Counted from the first letter of the stretch, positions 1 through 11,250 are shown. The stretch: 64,000 nucleotides of DNA from Auricularia sp. M13 (GCA_037042915.1 CM073194.1:4216001-4280000), one strand, 5' to 3'. Program-made: numbers and translations. Notes: a model not told the origin generated them from the letters alone.

Positions 1-149
1 AAAATGCAGCGGAGAGAAATAGTCATCAAGATCGCGTAGAGGTACACGCTGAATCAACCACCCAATGTCCTGAGCATCTGCTCCAACTCTCGTCTTGCCA
101 ACGGGTCCGTACATATTCTAACGGTGTTCCTATTCAAAGAGTCAGTCTA

Positions 150-3110
150 TCAGTCACCGCGCAGGAGCAGCAAGACGCACTCAAGGGCAGCCCTATTCTT
201 CTGCGCAAGACACTCCTTGCCCGCCGCCTGCCAGTCCCTGCACGCAACATACAAATCGACGCGCTTTCCAGCGTCGCACCGAGGCACATAACTGGCCGCC
301 TGCGTCAAATGCCCGTTCTCCGCGAGGTGGTGGACGAATGGCTCATAGCCGATGGGGCTCTTCTTGGATTTGGCGAACGCCTCGAGGGCCTCGAAGTCCC
401 CGATCTGTGTCAGTGCCTGCAGCTTGAGGTGCCAGAAGCGCTTGTCTGGGACTACCCAGTCCTTCTTCAGCTTTTCCGCCTTCTTCGCCAGTCCGTTCAC
501 GAGACAAGTCTTGATTGTCTCGCTCACGCTCAGCCCGACAAACTTGACCTTGTGCTCCAGCTCCTTCTCGAGATCCAGCTGGAATGTCAGCAGCTTCAAG
601 TTCTCGTCCATCATCTGTGTTATGCGAACGTCAGCGTTGGGATCATAAGTCGAGCAGCAGAAGTAACGCACCTTGGCCTCGAAGGCGCGCTCCTTGTCCT
701 CGGAGAAGAACTTCTGCGCCGCCTTGATGGACGCCATCTTCGACACGGGGTCCTCCATACCCGCAGCCTCCTCAAGTGCCAGCACCGCGCTGGCCACGCG
801 CCGGTCATCGGCGTAGTAGAAGTCGCGCAGCATCTCGCGGTCCTGCTGCCGTGCATAGACCTGCAGCAGACTGGCCGCAGGCGCCAGCCGCGGACCGCCC
901 TCCTCCACCAAGCGGAAGAAGTCGCCGAGCTGCAGCCGCGGGCGCAGGGCGAGCAGGACGGTGTACACCAGGTCCGTGTCGCCGCTATCGACGGCCTTGA
1001 TCAGCGCGCGTTTGTCGTCCTTCATCTCGAGCAGCAGCGGCACCTGGTCGGCGGGGCGCGGCTCGTGCTCGAGCAACTAAGCAGCATCAGAAAATCACAC
1101 CATCTCCACGCCGGCCGCGTACTGACCTGGATAGCGAGCGCCAGCCGGCCCACCTCCCATGCGCGCCGCGCAATATCAGCATACGACACCTCGCCTCCGC
1201 CGAGCTGCTCAAACTTCTCCACGATCGTGCGGCAGATCGTCGCGTCGTCCTCCGCCGAGCCGTCCGCCTTTTTCGCTCGCGCAATCTTCGCGGACGCCCA
1301 GTGCTTGAGCACCGCGTCCGGCTTCATCGACAGGTACGCCGCGATGCGCAGCGCGAGCAGGTGCTGCGAGCGCGCGGTCAGGCGCACGAGCAGATGCGAT
1401 GGCGAGGTGTGGAGGAATCTGTAATTTAGCAAAGCGTGTTGATATGACGTCTTGCAGCGGTGGGAGGTGATGTGGACGTACTGTGCGTAGGATATGGGTA
1501 TCCCGATCTCGTAGTATCGAACGGCGTTGAGGACCTTGAGCGTCTGTCCCATGAGCACGAAGTCGGTTGGGTTGTACGAGTCCAGGAACGCGCGGCCATA
1601 CTTGGCGGCCTGGAGAAAATGAGTCAGCGCTCGTGAACGAGACTCGCGATACGAACATTCAATAGTGCGCGTTGTGTCTTGACGCTCCATTCCCATCCGG
1701 CGACTTCAATACAAGCGTCGACGGCCGACGCTAGGTCAGGACGGATATGTCGCACCGCCTCGTCTGCGCGCGGCGAGCGTTGCGTAAAGTGCTGCCATGC
1801 GTCGTACAAGATGGCCGACGGCGCAGTAGAGCCTGGCAGAAAGGTGTCCAAAGCGCGTTCTATGGCAACGTCAGAAGGCGAATTTATTCATACGCATTAC
1901 TCACTGGGCACCTTCTGAATGAAGTCGCAAGTATCGGCAGAGAAGACGCGAATGCCGTCGATTTCGGAGACAGCGAAGGTGGGCGATGTGTAGAAGTATC
2001 TATATGGAAAGCATAAGCGAATGCCCCGTCAGTATCGGACAAGAAAACGCACTGAAGGGAAGGTCCAGGTCCCACCAGCAGCGTCATGCCATCCAGACCG
2101 AGAAACACAGCGTCATCGCCGCACCATTGGACGTAACGTACAACGGCGCCAGAATGCGCGGTGGCGGCATCGACATCGAACTCGACGAGACTGTTTTGGA
2201 AGTCGGCCGACACGACCCACAGGACGTTGGCAGCAGTGAGGAGGGCCAGACGTTTTCCATTCGGCGACGGCACGATATGACCAAAAGGCCCGCGCGCCAG
2301 GTGCTGATCGGCCGCCTCGAGAGCGTCGACTGTGAGGATGGTAGCCTCGGTCGCCAACAATACCTCGACATGCCGCGATATGAATACGTCCGGTGGTATG
2401 ATAGCCCAGGAGTGGGGAGGCTCCGACAGACCGGTACTGGAGAGGCCGATGGCCTTGCCGCCAACCCAGCCTTTGACCTCCAGAAGACCGTAGAGACCCG
2501 TCATTGCGACCATTCCGTTCTCATAGATGCGGGCGTCTATGATGCCAGTTTCGCCGGCTTCAGGACCAAGCGAGTGTTGTGCATAATCTCCCTGGAGGTC
2601 GTACAGTCTGTAGATGCCTTCTTCGTTGAGCACGACGAGCCGCTCGTCCAGCGTCCATCCAATGCGCACGATGCGACCTTGGTCCCACTGAATACACGGT
2701 CGGAAAGCATGCACAGATGATGATCCAAGGCGAATGGGCTCACATTTATGGTGTTTATCAAGTCGCCTGAGGATGAGAAAATCTGGATAGGCTGCTTTGC
2801 GTTCGAGGAGCCGCCCATGCGTGTCATTGCGACAATCTTGGTAGGGTCGCGCATGAGGGCTATGAGCACGGGATATAAGCTGAAGCACTGTCACATTGAT
2901 CCCTGTACAAACCGAGGGGACCTCCGTAGCGGGCGCCGGCGACAATGTAGTCGGAAAGGTCGCGTATGGGCCATTGCATCTGGTACACGGACAACTTCCT
3001 GCGGCGGTCAGCGGGACACCGACCAGCGCAGCGCAATGACTATCATACCTGTAGAAGGCAGAGCCGCCAGGCATGGCGTCCCATGAGGCCGTCGGGTGGT
3101 CATCATCCAT
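150..3110 (-). CDS. VPS16: Vacuolar protein sorting protein 16 (HOPS/CORVET core subunit)
   Basis: Spliced minus-strand gene. Established role: Vps16 is a core scaffold of the HOPS and CORVET tethering complexes, binds the SM protein Vps33, and acts in endosome/vacuole fusion. Seen here: the N-terminal exon (start MDDDHPTASWDAMPG) reads into FYR, then after an intron into KLSVYQMQW and DLSDYIVAGARYGGP, the usual Vps16 N-terminal pattern. A beta-propeller-like part follows (about 2.9-1.9 kb) and then an alpha-solenoid. The solenoid contains FWHLKLQALTQIGDFEAL and AKSKKSPIGYEPFV, hallmarks of the Vps16 C-terminal domain, before the stop at 150. Introns are short, for example one starting GTATGATAG near 3045. 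Start chosen at the ATG at 3110; a second ATG lies a few codons inside. Fragments of this 5' end are duplicated downstream at about 5.3 and 12.6 kb. The exact joints of the middle exons (1.6-2.9 kb) are approximate. Confidence 0.9.
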
Positions 3111-3199
3111 GGTGGCCGCGTGCGCGCAAGGAGCAGGACAACGCGGTTCAGGCTCCGCAATTCTGCTTTACTTCTCGTTTCATCCTTCGCCCAGGCACG

Positions 3200-3737
3200 G
3201 CGCATTAATGGCTTGGATGCACCCTACATCTGTGCTGCGGTCCACCCTCAGAATGCAAATTTTTGGTTATCCGTTTCTTCCGTGCTCGGTGCTGTCCTAA
3301 TCACACTGGGCTGTACCCATGTTGCGACTCGCAACACGACCTGGTCCTGTTCACCGGCTGCGTTGCCGGGGTGGATATATCGAGCGCACCGTGCCAAGCG
3401 CTCAGACTGTGCCGGTCTACTCGTGCATCGACTGGCCCGCGGCAAAGGCTGCAATTTGCTGTATTAACGCTTGCTACCTGCTGAGCGCCCCAGCCGATTT
3501 CTGCGGTTAGCATACAGCGCCCAGTCATGACGTCGACAAAGGAGTGGTGTCACGACCTTATTTTCTTCTCTGGTTCGAAAACGCGTTATGGGGCGGTGGT
3601 CTTCTTGAGGGAAGTGGAGAATTTTTAACTTAGTGCGGCACAGCGGTCGATGAAGCTCGACATAATAAAAGCCCTCGAGCTGTCAACCAGTTGCCCATTG
3701 CGCATCTTCCCCTCCGCTCATCTATTCAACCACCAAC
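3200..3737. promoter_or_regulatory. Intergenic region and promoter of secreted-protein gene A
   Basis: No gene is seen here. An AATAAAAGCC-type TATA element lies at about 3665-3675, 60-70 nt before the ATG. The stretch from about 3300 onward is similar to 10,830-11,250 in front of gene B (shared blocks such as GCTTGCTACCTGCTG and the element around the AATAAAAG box). The promoter was therefore duplicated together with the gene. Confidence 0.55.
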
Positions 3738-4988
3738 ATGATGTTGGTGCTCGCATTCGTGGTGTTCTCGGTGTCTTTCGCCGCGGCGTCGCCCAGGCAT
3801 CTCTATACGCTCACTCCATCGGGAACGCGCACCGAATCAGCGATCAAGGCGCGTCAGCTCACGCGCGAGCGGCTCATGGGTCGTGCCGAGAAACTTACTA
3901 TGGCCTCTCTGTTCGGGCGCGAGGACTGCGCGTGCGTGGCGCCTGCTCCCGAGCCTTTCACGCTGCCGCGCTGACCCACACAATTGCAGAATTCCCGAAC
4001 CGAGCACGATGGCATGCACTTGCGGCCCAGAGTAAGGCTTCGCGACCCATATCTGAATTTGAGGTGTCGCTTACCCTGCTGTTCGCAGATATGTATTATG
4101 CAGTAGGGCGACCTCATTCGGAACCTCCAAGAGTTGCTCATCCGTTCACAGGCGGGAACCTATGCCGAAATCTCCAGACCAACCTCGACCACTGTGGCGA
4201 CTGCGACGATCCGTGTCCTGTTGGTCCTCTAATGCCAGCATGCTGCGGTAAGTGCACTTGCAACTACCTAGCGCGGAGCCTCACTTGCGCTTGCGTTCAC
4301 AGGCGGCGGCTGTGTCGATTTGTCGGAGGACAACACCAACTGCGGCACATGCGGGAGCCATTGCGACGCCGGGATCAACGAATTTTGCTGTAGTGCGCTC
4401 TTGCAGTCTTTCACTGTCCCGCTTCGAGCGTCCGAGTCTGAAGCGTCGCAAAGGTGGAGGATGCAGGGACGTAAAGATTAATCCCGAGCACTGCGGTACG
4501 TACATGAGACTCGAAGCTCACCTTCGGATGAGTGCTACTATTGATTTTCTTCACCCCGCGTTCTCAGGCGCGTGTCACAATCCATGTGACATCGTCAATG
4601 GCGACGTCTGCTGCGGTAAGCTCCTCCTCACAGCGGCCGTTCACCTAGCAATAATTGACCTTGGCGGCGCTGCCAGACGGTGCCTGTAGGCCGACGGGGT
4701 CATTAGACTTCGACAAGCTCAACTGCGGTTCGTCCCTGAATACGACACTGTATGCCAGTGGGATAACACCAAATCTTCAGGCTCCTGTGGCCACGTTTGT
4801 CCGGGCAGCCAGATCTGCTGTAGTACGTTTCTGCCCACGAGATTCATCACCTGCATGATAAACCTGACTCCGCACTGGCAGATGGGCATTGCACCAACAC
4901 CGACACGGACTCCAACAACTGTGGCATGTGCAGCAACGAATGCACTCCGGGATTCATCTGCATTGGGGCAATCTGCATACTCGATTGA
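3738..4988 (+). CDS. Cysteine-rich secreted protein with STIG1-like NCG repeats (paralogue A)
   Basis: Multi-exon gene. Exon 1 starts MMLVLAFVVFSVSFAAASP, a clear signal peptide, followed by a conserved RQLTRERLMGRAE segment and FGREDCA. Splicing from GTGCGT (about 3929) to TTGCAG gives IPEPSTMACTCGPE. Later exons are mostly 30-100 nt and most end in ..CG at a GT donor, each carrying a Cys module: LDHCGDCDDPCPVGP, NTNCGTCGSHCDAG, NPEHCG, NPCDIVNGDVCCG, LNCG, SCGHVCPGSQICC and SNNCGMCSNEC, ending ICILD-stop at 4988. The NCGxCGxxC spacing resembles plant STIG1 and bacterial surface repeats; family membership is inferred from spacing only. Likely extracellular (cell wall or apoplast); partner unknown. 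It is one of three paralogues in the window, and the matching exon boundaries show they share an ancestor. Confidence 0.75.
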
Positions 4989-5241
4989 GGCGGTTCATGC
5001 GCCCGCATCATGTTCTTGTACAGTGATTATTGTTCATAGCGTCCAGTCGTTTCTCTACAGTCCCTGATATATATTTAATTATTGAATATACGGCATATCC
5101 GTTTATCTGCTGTTTTGCGCGGGTACAATTTTGCGCGGAGGATTGTCCAACTCCCTGCCGACCCCCATGAGCTCACTCCGGAGTCCGAACACTCGTCCTT
5201 TGAACTGGACGCAGCGGAAATAAACAAGTGCATTGGCTAAC

Positions 5242-5362
5242 ATACCTGTAAAAATAGAACCTGGTGCCACCAGTTACGGCGTCATATTGAGACCGTAGGT
5301 TGGTCATCATCCAGGATAGTCGTAGCGTGCGAGCAGGAGGACAACGCGGTTCAGACTCCGCG
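5242..5362 (-). pseudogene. Duplicated fragment of the VPS16 5' end
   Basis: On the minus strand this stretch reads MMTNLRSQYDAVTGGTRF then YFYRY, a diverged copy of the true VPS16 start (MDDDHPTASWDAMPGGSAF then YRY). The matching nucleotide blocks include GGTTGGTCATCATCCA and GAGCAGGAGGACAACGCGGTTCAG, present at 3095-3155 in VPS16. Homology stops at about 5362. Only the first exon, its donor region and the 5' flank are present, so this is a duplication scar and not a working gene. Confidence 0.75.
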
Positions 5363-5518
5363 GTTCCGCGGATCATCGGGGGAAACACGAAATGTTGGAC
5401 ATCAGGTCGGAAGGTGATGGCCGAGGTCGGAATCCCCGGCCGAGGCTCGGCCATGCTCACAATCCCTGGCAACCAGTCGTGACAAAACTGTTGAAATGAG
5501 AATCCCGTGCCGAGGCAT

Positions 5519-5551
5519 GGCAAACCATCGCCAACCTGGTGATGGTTTGCC
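5519..5551. repeat. Perfect 11-bp-arm hairpin
   Basis: GGCAAACCATC and GATGGTTTGCC flank an 11-nt loop. It lies directly next to a (TAG)n run at the 3' side of the LINE-like element. It may be target DNA or part of the element's tail. Confidence 0.6.
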
Positions 5552-5555
5552 ATGA

Positions 5556-8500
5556 CTTAGTAGTAGTAGTAGTACAGGAGGTAATGGGCCTACAAAGACC
5601 TCTCCCGCTTCGGCGGTACCGCAAGACTCATCAAACGGCCCGCCGGTCCAACCCACCCACCCAATGCTCATCCGTTCTGCGGGGGTAATTTGGGCCACGT
5701 CCGGTAGGCGTGAGCGAGTAGGGTGCCTGCCACGTGCCGCAACCCCTTCAACCGCTCACCCTCCCTGCCGACATGACTGTCAACACCCGTCGCCATCGGG
5801 ACTTGCATTATAGTCCAGTTTTCACGCGCAATTAAGCTGCCACCCAGCTATGAGTACCTTCGCGCAGGAAGGGACGAGAACAGAGTCAGTACGCGATGTG
5901 CTAATTGGGCCAAAGCCGTTGCAGTGTCAATGTCGGCCAGCAGGTACTCTGTACGAACATTTGCAGGCATGAGACGCAATCTCAGTGAGGCACTTCTGCC
6001 GTCCACTGCCTCTTTCAAGGCTGGCAGACGGCGGATAAGAGTGTTCTTATCGCGACAAGCACGCTCACAATCGTCCCAGAAGTGTTGCCTGTACCCGCGC
6101 AGTGCGTCAGAAGCGGCACATTCGAACATGACATGCATGGGATCTTCCACTACCGCATCACATAATCGACAGAGACGGTCATCGCGTTCAGTGTTCAGTC
6201 TGCGTCCGGTCTCTATTGCTAGACAATGGTCAGAGAGCAGCAAGCAGGTGAGGGCTATTCTCGCAGCCTTGTTTCTGACCAAAAGGTATGTCCGGAACTC
6301 CCTGACAGGAGCACTCTTCCGTGCGTGCTTATCATAGCTGTTGCGCCCGTGGAGGAGCTCTAACTTCGGTGAAGAGTCAAACTCCAGACCCAATTCACCA
6401 TCCATGCGCTCTCTGACCAGTCCAATGACGATGTCTGCCTGCCTGGTTGTAGCAGAGACATTGATCAACAGTCCCAGTCGGTCTAAGTGTTCCTGCAAGT
6501 CATGCCACCAGCCCGATCGCTTCATCGTTGAATTCAGCATTGTCTGCTGCAGAGCCTCCCGAGCGAAGTGTCCTCGTGGGAGCGTCAGGAGATATCTCAA
6601 AAATCTAAGACACAGGTGCAGTCGTCGGAAGCGTATTGGCCATATGCCCGTCTCTGTGAAGAGTATGCAGCGCTGTGATCTCGTTTGCAAGCCCAGCAAA
6701 CGTCTTAGATAGGTCAGTTGAACCTTCTCAAGAGCTTCCAGCTGTTTTAGCGTGCCCACACCAGTGACTTCATGACCATATGTGAGGCGCGAGTCAACTT
6801 GAGTTGCGTACAGCATTTTGCCCTGCCACGGTGGCAGCTGGCCAGTATGGGACTCAATGAAGAAGGTCATATTTGCTGCACGCCGCGCGCTGAGTGCCGC
6901 TGCATTGAGATGAGCGTCCCAAGGGTTTGAACCTTTCGTCGAGAAAAGTGAGCCGACGTATTTGTACTCATCGACATATTCCAGGTTGGATCCATAAATG
7001 GACAGTATGGGCAGCGGGTTCGGTGCATTCTGTGCACGGGGAACCTTGAAGAACATGACAACAGTCTTACGCGTGTTGACTTCCATTCTGTTCCTGGCAG
7101 CCCATGCGGCAAGAGCGTCCAGCTTCAGCTGCAAGCCATGCGCGGACATGGACATGAGTGCAAGGTCGTCTGCATGTTCCAGATGCGAAACCACTGTGTT
7201 CGCCAGAACGACATCGTCCTGGTGGACATCCGTTTTGAAGTCGCTCATGTAGAGAATGAAGGCTAATGGCGATGCGGGGTCCCCCATCAAAATACCCAGC
7301 TCCGCGCGCATTGGTCGCGAGAGTCCGCCATCTCGACGCAGGTAATATCGCATGTCAGTGTAGAGTTTCCTGAGCCAGTCAAAGACGGGGCCCGAGACGC
7401 CCATGTCCAGCAGTTTCATCCACAGGATCGACTGGTCAACTGAAGGAAATGCGTTGCGAAGGTCAACAAAAGCAACATACAGAGGCCTTTGCATTGCGTG
7501 CGCTGTCTCCGTCGCTACTCTGAGAATATATGGGTTATTCTCAGTACGGTATCCTGGGCGGAACCCATTTTGCGACGCAGGGAGAGTACCGGCATTGTCA
7601 ATGAATCTGCGAATGCGTGCTTCGAGAATCAGCGTCATTAATTTGAGTAGGCAACACTCTAAAGCAATCATTCTGTAGTTTTCTGGATCGTCGTATGGAC
7701 CCTTAGACTTTGGTACCGCCGCGAGCAACGTCGCTTTCCATGCCGAGGGTATAGCTCTGTCCCGGAGGCAGGCAGAAAGCAGTTTCGCGAGTTCCGCATT
7801 TGACATCTTCATGATATCGGCATATGATTGCGAGTCGATGCCCAATGCGGTCTTCAGGTGCTCAAGTATACGTTTCTTCCCATCTGCGACCTCCCGGACA
7901 TCAATATCACGTGAGAATATCTGGTCGGTTGTATGGTCAATTGTATGGTCAGGCAACGATGCAATGATCTCATCTATCCGAGACTTGAACTCTGCGTCAA
8001 ACTGAGGTGGGGGGATCGCAGGGCCGCTGAGTCTGTTACCAAAGGCATCCTCCAGCAGGTCATTGTCTATGTCATATTGCACGCGCCGCGTCCTGCACCA
8101 CTCGGTTACCAAGTCCCAAAATTGCCCTGGGGTTTGCGCAGATAACAGACGGTCCAGATTTCTACTGCGAATCGCAGCCGTCTCAGCTCTTGCACGGTGA
8201 CTCTCCCTTGCTCGCAAATGCCAGAGAGCAGGATTCTGAGTTCTCTCGCCAGAGCGCAGCTTGAACCAAGGCTCGTTGTGAGAGTCTATCTCCGGTACCA
8301 AGTGTGCCGGGAGCTCAGAATCCGTCATAGGTGGCAAGGACATAGTGACTTTGAGTCCTTGCTCAATGATATCCTCATGTTCCGAGGAGACATGCAGTGT
8401 GTTCACAACATAGGGCAAGGATGGCAACGGTAAGTCTGCACCCCTTTTTGCGAGCACGTCCGCAGCATCATTGTGTTTATTCCCGCTGTGAGACTTTACC

Positions 8501-9000
8501 CACACCAAGTGCAGGCCAGCAAGGCGGCGGCGAATAGCAAGGTGAATCTGATAAAGAATATCTCCATTCTTGCACGACCATCCCAAGTCGGCACGCGCAG
8601 CGGCCCACTCCGCAACACTCCGGATCGCATACTCTGAGTCTGAGTAAATTGTCAGGGCTCTCAGTGGGTCCGACATATCAATAGCGGCCAACATCGCGAG
8701 CAGTTCCCCCCGGTTATTTGTTTGCAGGGGTCCGTACACCCGCAGGGATTGATTCTTCTTGCTTCCCGGGCCCCAATAAACACCGGCACCTGCGCGTGCT
8801 TTTCCTTTCTGCTGTTCCATGCAGCTGCCATCTACCCAGACAAGGATTGGGTTCCTGTCCTTGATACGTAAAGGGCCATATATTTCCGTCATGCTGTCCT
8901 CCCAGGTCCGTGAGGACTGCACGACGTCTCGCATCATGCGGTCAATGTCACAGTCACTATCAAATAGATTGAGCTCGTCGCGGGTCACTTGACCATGGTC
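5556..9000 (-). mobile_element. LINE-like (non-LTR) retrotransposon with RNase H-RT ORF
   Basis: The element runs on the minus strand. Its 3' end appears to be a (TAC/ACT)n microsatellite at about 5558-5574, a common LINE-type tail. It contains one long open frame (5848-8988) and a short 3' UTR. The 5' boundary is not clear and could lie anywhere from 9000 to about 9250. It has inserted in the spacer between the duplicated VPS16 fragment and the second secreted-protein gene. The intact long ORF suggests a fairly recent insertion. No target-site duplication could be fixed by eye. Confidence 0.7.
5848..8988 (-). CDS. RNase H - reverse transcriptase protein of LINE-like element
   Basis: 1046 aa, uninterrupted. 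Residues about 45-175 form an RNase H1 domain with the four acidic residues in place: VDGSCM, NRGELLAM, YSDSEYA and HNDAADVLA. A linker follows. The reverse transcriptase spans about 380-720: FVDLRNAFPSVD (motif A), GILMGDPASPLAF (motif B) and HADDLALMS (motif C, H-A-D-D in place of Y/F-A-D-D). Near the C-terminus a CRLCDAVVEDPMHVMFEC finger resembles the zinc-binding motif after LINE RT domains. No AP-endonuclease domain is seen. The usual LINE order places RNase H after RT, so RNase H at the N-terminus is unusual. Both enzyme domains look catalytically competent. Start chosen at the first ATG of the frame. Alternative: a domesticated RT; the tail repeat and position favour a transposon. Confidence 0.85.
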   Translation of the reverse strand: MTRDELNLFDSDCDIDRMMRDVVQSSRTWEDSMTEIYGPLRIKDRNPILVWVDGSCMEQQKGKARAGAGVYWGPGSKKNQSLRVYGPLQTNNRGELLAMLAAIDMSDPLRALTIYSDSEYAIRSVAEWAAARADLGWSCKNGDILYQIHLAIRRRLAGLHLVWVKSHSGNKHNDAADVLAKRGADLPLPSLPYVVNTLHVSSEHEDIIEQGLKVTMSLPPMTDSELPAHLVPEIDSHNEPWFKLRSGERTQNPALWHLRARESHRARAETAAIRSRNLDRLLSAQTPGQFWDLVTEWCRTRRVQYDIDNDLLEDAFGNRLSGPAIPPPQFDAEFKSRIDEIIASLPDHTIDHTTDQIFSRDIDVREVADGKKRILEHLKTALGIDSQSYADIMKMSNAELAKLLSACLRDRAIPSAWKATLLAAVPKSKGPYDDPENYRMIALECCLLKLMTLILEARIRRFIDNAGTLPASQNGFRPGYRTENNPYILRVATETAHAMQRPLYVAFVDLRNAFPSVDQSILWMKLLDMGVSGPVFDWLRKLYTDMRYYLRRDGGLSRPMRAELGILMGDPASPLAFILYMSDFKTDVHQDDVVLANTVVSHLEHADDLALMSMSAHGLQLKLDALAAWAARNRMEVNTRKTVVMFFKVPRAQNAPNPLPILSIYGSNLEYVDEYKYVGSLFSTKGSNPWDAHLNAAALSARRAANMTFFIESHTGQLPPWQGKMLYATQVDSRLTYGHEVTGVGTLKQLEALEKVQLTYLRRLLGLQTRSQRCILFTETGIWPIRFRRLHLCLRFLRYLLTLPRGHFAREALQQTMLNSTMKRSGWWHDLQEHLDRLGLLINVSATTRQADIVIGLVRERMDGELGLEFDSSPKLELLHGRNSYDKHARKSAPVREFRTYLLVRNKAARIALTCLLLSDHCLAIETGRRLNTERDDRLCRLCDAVVEDPMHVMFECAASDALRGYRQHFWDDCERACRDKNTLIRRLPALKEAVDGRSASLRLRLMPANVRTEYLLADIDTATALAQLAHRVLTLFSSLPARRYS

Positions 9001-10121
9001 ATCCAGGCTGCCAGCTCTTTGCCAGGCTTGGTGACCGTTGGCCTACTCTGTGCAATGTCACGGTGCCCAGGAGCTGCTTTTGCTGCTCGCTCGGTTGCTT
9101 TGCTCATTCAGGGTGCTTGCTGCGCAGACGCAGAACGGAAAAAAAATGCGGGATAATAAAAAATATATTGTGGAATTGCTAACGACTAGACACAGCACGA
9201 TATACAGAAGAAATCCGTGAGCACGAACCTGGGATAAGAGCCTGGGAAGCAGCCAGAACCGATCCTTCTGGCAAATGGTCAGCAGCCATCCACGGGCGAA
9301 GGCAAGACGTCAGTACTCACTGTGTTCGACCGGCAGCGGTACAACCTGGAGCAGGCAGACAACAGCGAGACAACGACGGCCAGTAAAATCGAAACAAAAG
9401 GGAGGCGTACGATGCGTCCCGCCCACAAAGTACAATGATGACCTGTTGGCAGTAAGTACGACGAAGACAAACGCCGCGGGATGAATGCTCACTGTGGGCG
9501 CGATAGCGGTCGAGAGGTCTGGGAGCACTGGAGCAGGTGAGTGAGCATAAGAGCACAGGCAGACGTACGGCGGGGCGCGAGATGGGGACCGCACAGAGGT
9601 GTGAACATCTGCAAAGAGAGTAAGATGGCAAGGATGCAGGTTATAATAAAGGCACCGCACCGTGAGGTATAGACCACACACCCTTTGACTGATACATAAG
9701 TACCTCGTGGTGAGGCAAACGAGGTGCGAGGGGGCGAAGGACAAGAAAGGCTGGAGAGCCGGGGTATGCCGGTTTGTGGACTTGGACGCGAAGGCAGCAA
9801 GGTTCGGCGGAAGTAAACGACTGCGGATGTGGGAGCGGCGTGCACGACCGACCAACATCACTGCAGCACCTCCAGACGCCGGGTATGCTTGACTCAGTCA
9901 AGTTGATGTTCTTCCGGAGCTCACAGAAGTATATTATAGCCCAGGGCAGGAGAGCTTAGCAAGGTCTGTGCAAGGTCTGTGCCATTCGGGCGCCAGCTTG
10001 GAGGGAGGTGACGACGGCCTTTCCAACAAGCGCCAACCTGACATGGGATGGCCAGAGGATTGCCATCACCTGGCGATGGATTGCGGCTTGACCAAGCAAC
10101 GCAAACAGTTGGCCAACGCCG
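9001..10121. other. Region without a supported gene
   Basis: This is the flank upstream of the LINE-like ORF. Several overlapping open frames exist on both strands but none shows a recognisable domain or convincing splice pattern. The stretch may hold the 5' UTR of the retroelement and old insertion debris. A palindrome-like block (TTGCCATCACCTGGCGATGGA, 10060-10080) echoes the hairpin at 5519 weakly. Confidence 0.4.
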
Positions 10122-10627
10122 TACAGTGCTTTGCATAAGAAAGTGGAATCCCCGAAATTTTTTCGTCGGTCGGGCCCGACCGAACACTCCGACTTGCTCC
10201 GCTCTGCCACTCACTGGAGCGGTCGGCACACAGTTGCAGCCCCTTTTCGAGAGCGCGCTGTGCTCCTGTCGACATATAATGATGCTCTCATCACAAATGG
10301 CGTGAAAACCGTGCGTTCTAGGCAATAGGTGGCCAGTCGCGAGGTGCGGGGCAGCTCTGCATCGGAAAATACCGACTTCCGTGTCCCGGCCGTCCCGTTC
10401 AAGTCCCGTTTCGTCGTACCGACTTCAACAGACCACCCGATGGCGACCTCCCAAACGCTTTCAACGTGCATATACGTGTGTCTAGGGTACACGAGATGCA
10501 CCCTGTACTGTTTCTTGTGCGAAATACATAGTTTGCAGACTGTCGCAGCCAGCCGAGCGGAGTGTTCGGTCGGGCCCGACCGACGAAAAAATTTCGGGGA
10601 TTCCACTTTCTTATGCAAAGCACTGTA
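10122..10627. mobile_element. MITE, 502 bp, TA target duplication, about 68-bp TIRs
   Basis: The left end begins CAGTGCTTTGCATAAGAAAG at 10124. The right end is its exact reverse complement, ending CTTTGCATAAG reversed to ...GCACTG at 10625. The two arms match over about 68 nt, including GGTCGGGCCCGACC, a 14-bp palindrome inside each TIR. TA dinucleotides flank both ends (10122-10123 and 10626-10627). The 5'-CAGT ends and TA duplication fit a Tc1/mariner-type non-autonomous element. The interior has no transposase. The near-perfect arms indicate recent activity. Confidence 0.85.
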
Positions 10628-11250
10628 AACCCCGCAAGGTTCCGGCAGGCCGATACCAGACTTTCGGGTTTCCCCCGATGATATCCTTTCTGCTTTCCTT
10701 CGCACCTGTTCCAAGCCGCGGCCCCGCCTTCGTGATCCAGATGCTCCCTTCACCTGAGCTATGCGTCCGTTCAGCGAGACGATGTCTAGCAAGTCCGTGA
10801 TAAACACGCTCGATGCTCTGTCTACTTACGTTCTACACTGTCGTTCAAGGTTCACAATACAACCTGGTTCACTGCACTGGCCGCAAATATCTGACTGTGC
10901 TAGTGTACTCATGACCTTAAGTAATGACGAAGGAGGCTGTGGCAGTTATTTGCAAACGCTCGCTACCTGCTGCCCGTCCAGCCGATGTCAGCAGCCGCCA
11001 GACTCGGAGAGCATCTCCAGTTTATCAACGTCCTCACCGACGCCTGCTAGCTTGGTCCCTGTGGCTCCATAGGTATTGCTCTGACAGTTGCGTGGGAACC
11101 TGTTTACTCGGCTGGCGAGGAAAGCATCGGATTGAGAACTATAACCTACGACAAACGGTCGACGAAGCTCGACGCAATAAAAGCTGTCGACATGCCGGCC
11201 AGGCCCCATCGCCCCTCTCCCCCTTCCACTCCCTCATTCCTCCTGCCAAC
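10628..11250 (+). promoter_or_regulatory. Upstream region of secreted-protein gene B
   Basis: The part from about 10,830 is a diverged copy of the region in front of gene A (3300-3737). It ends with GAAGCTCGACGCAATAAAAG at 11164-11183, a TATA-type element about 70 nt before the ATG. The same layout is seen before gene A. Confidence 0.5.

Noticed and set aside
309-1424. Long plus-strand open frame opposite VPS16
   Set aside because: It is the antisense shadow of the GC-rich VPS16 exons; the minus frame carries family motifs, this one does not.
5519-5574. Short repeats near the LINE tail as a CRISPR-like array
   Set aside because: There is only one hairpin and a trinucleotide run, with no regular spacers; the genome is eukaryotic.
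9310-9861. Minus-strand 183-aa frame with hydrophobic stretches
   Set aside because: No signal, domain or splice support; overlapping frames of similar length exist in both directions.
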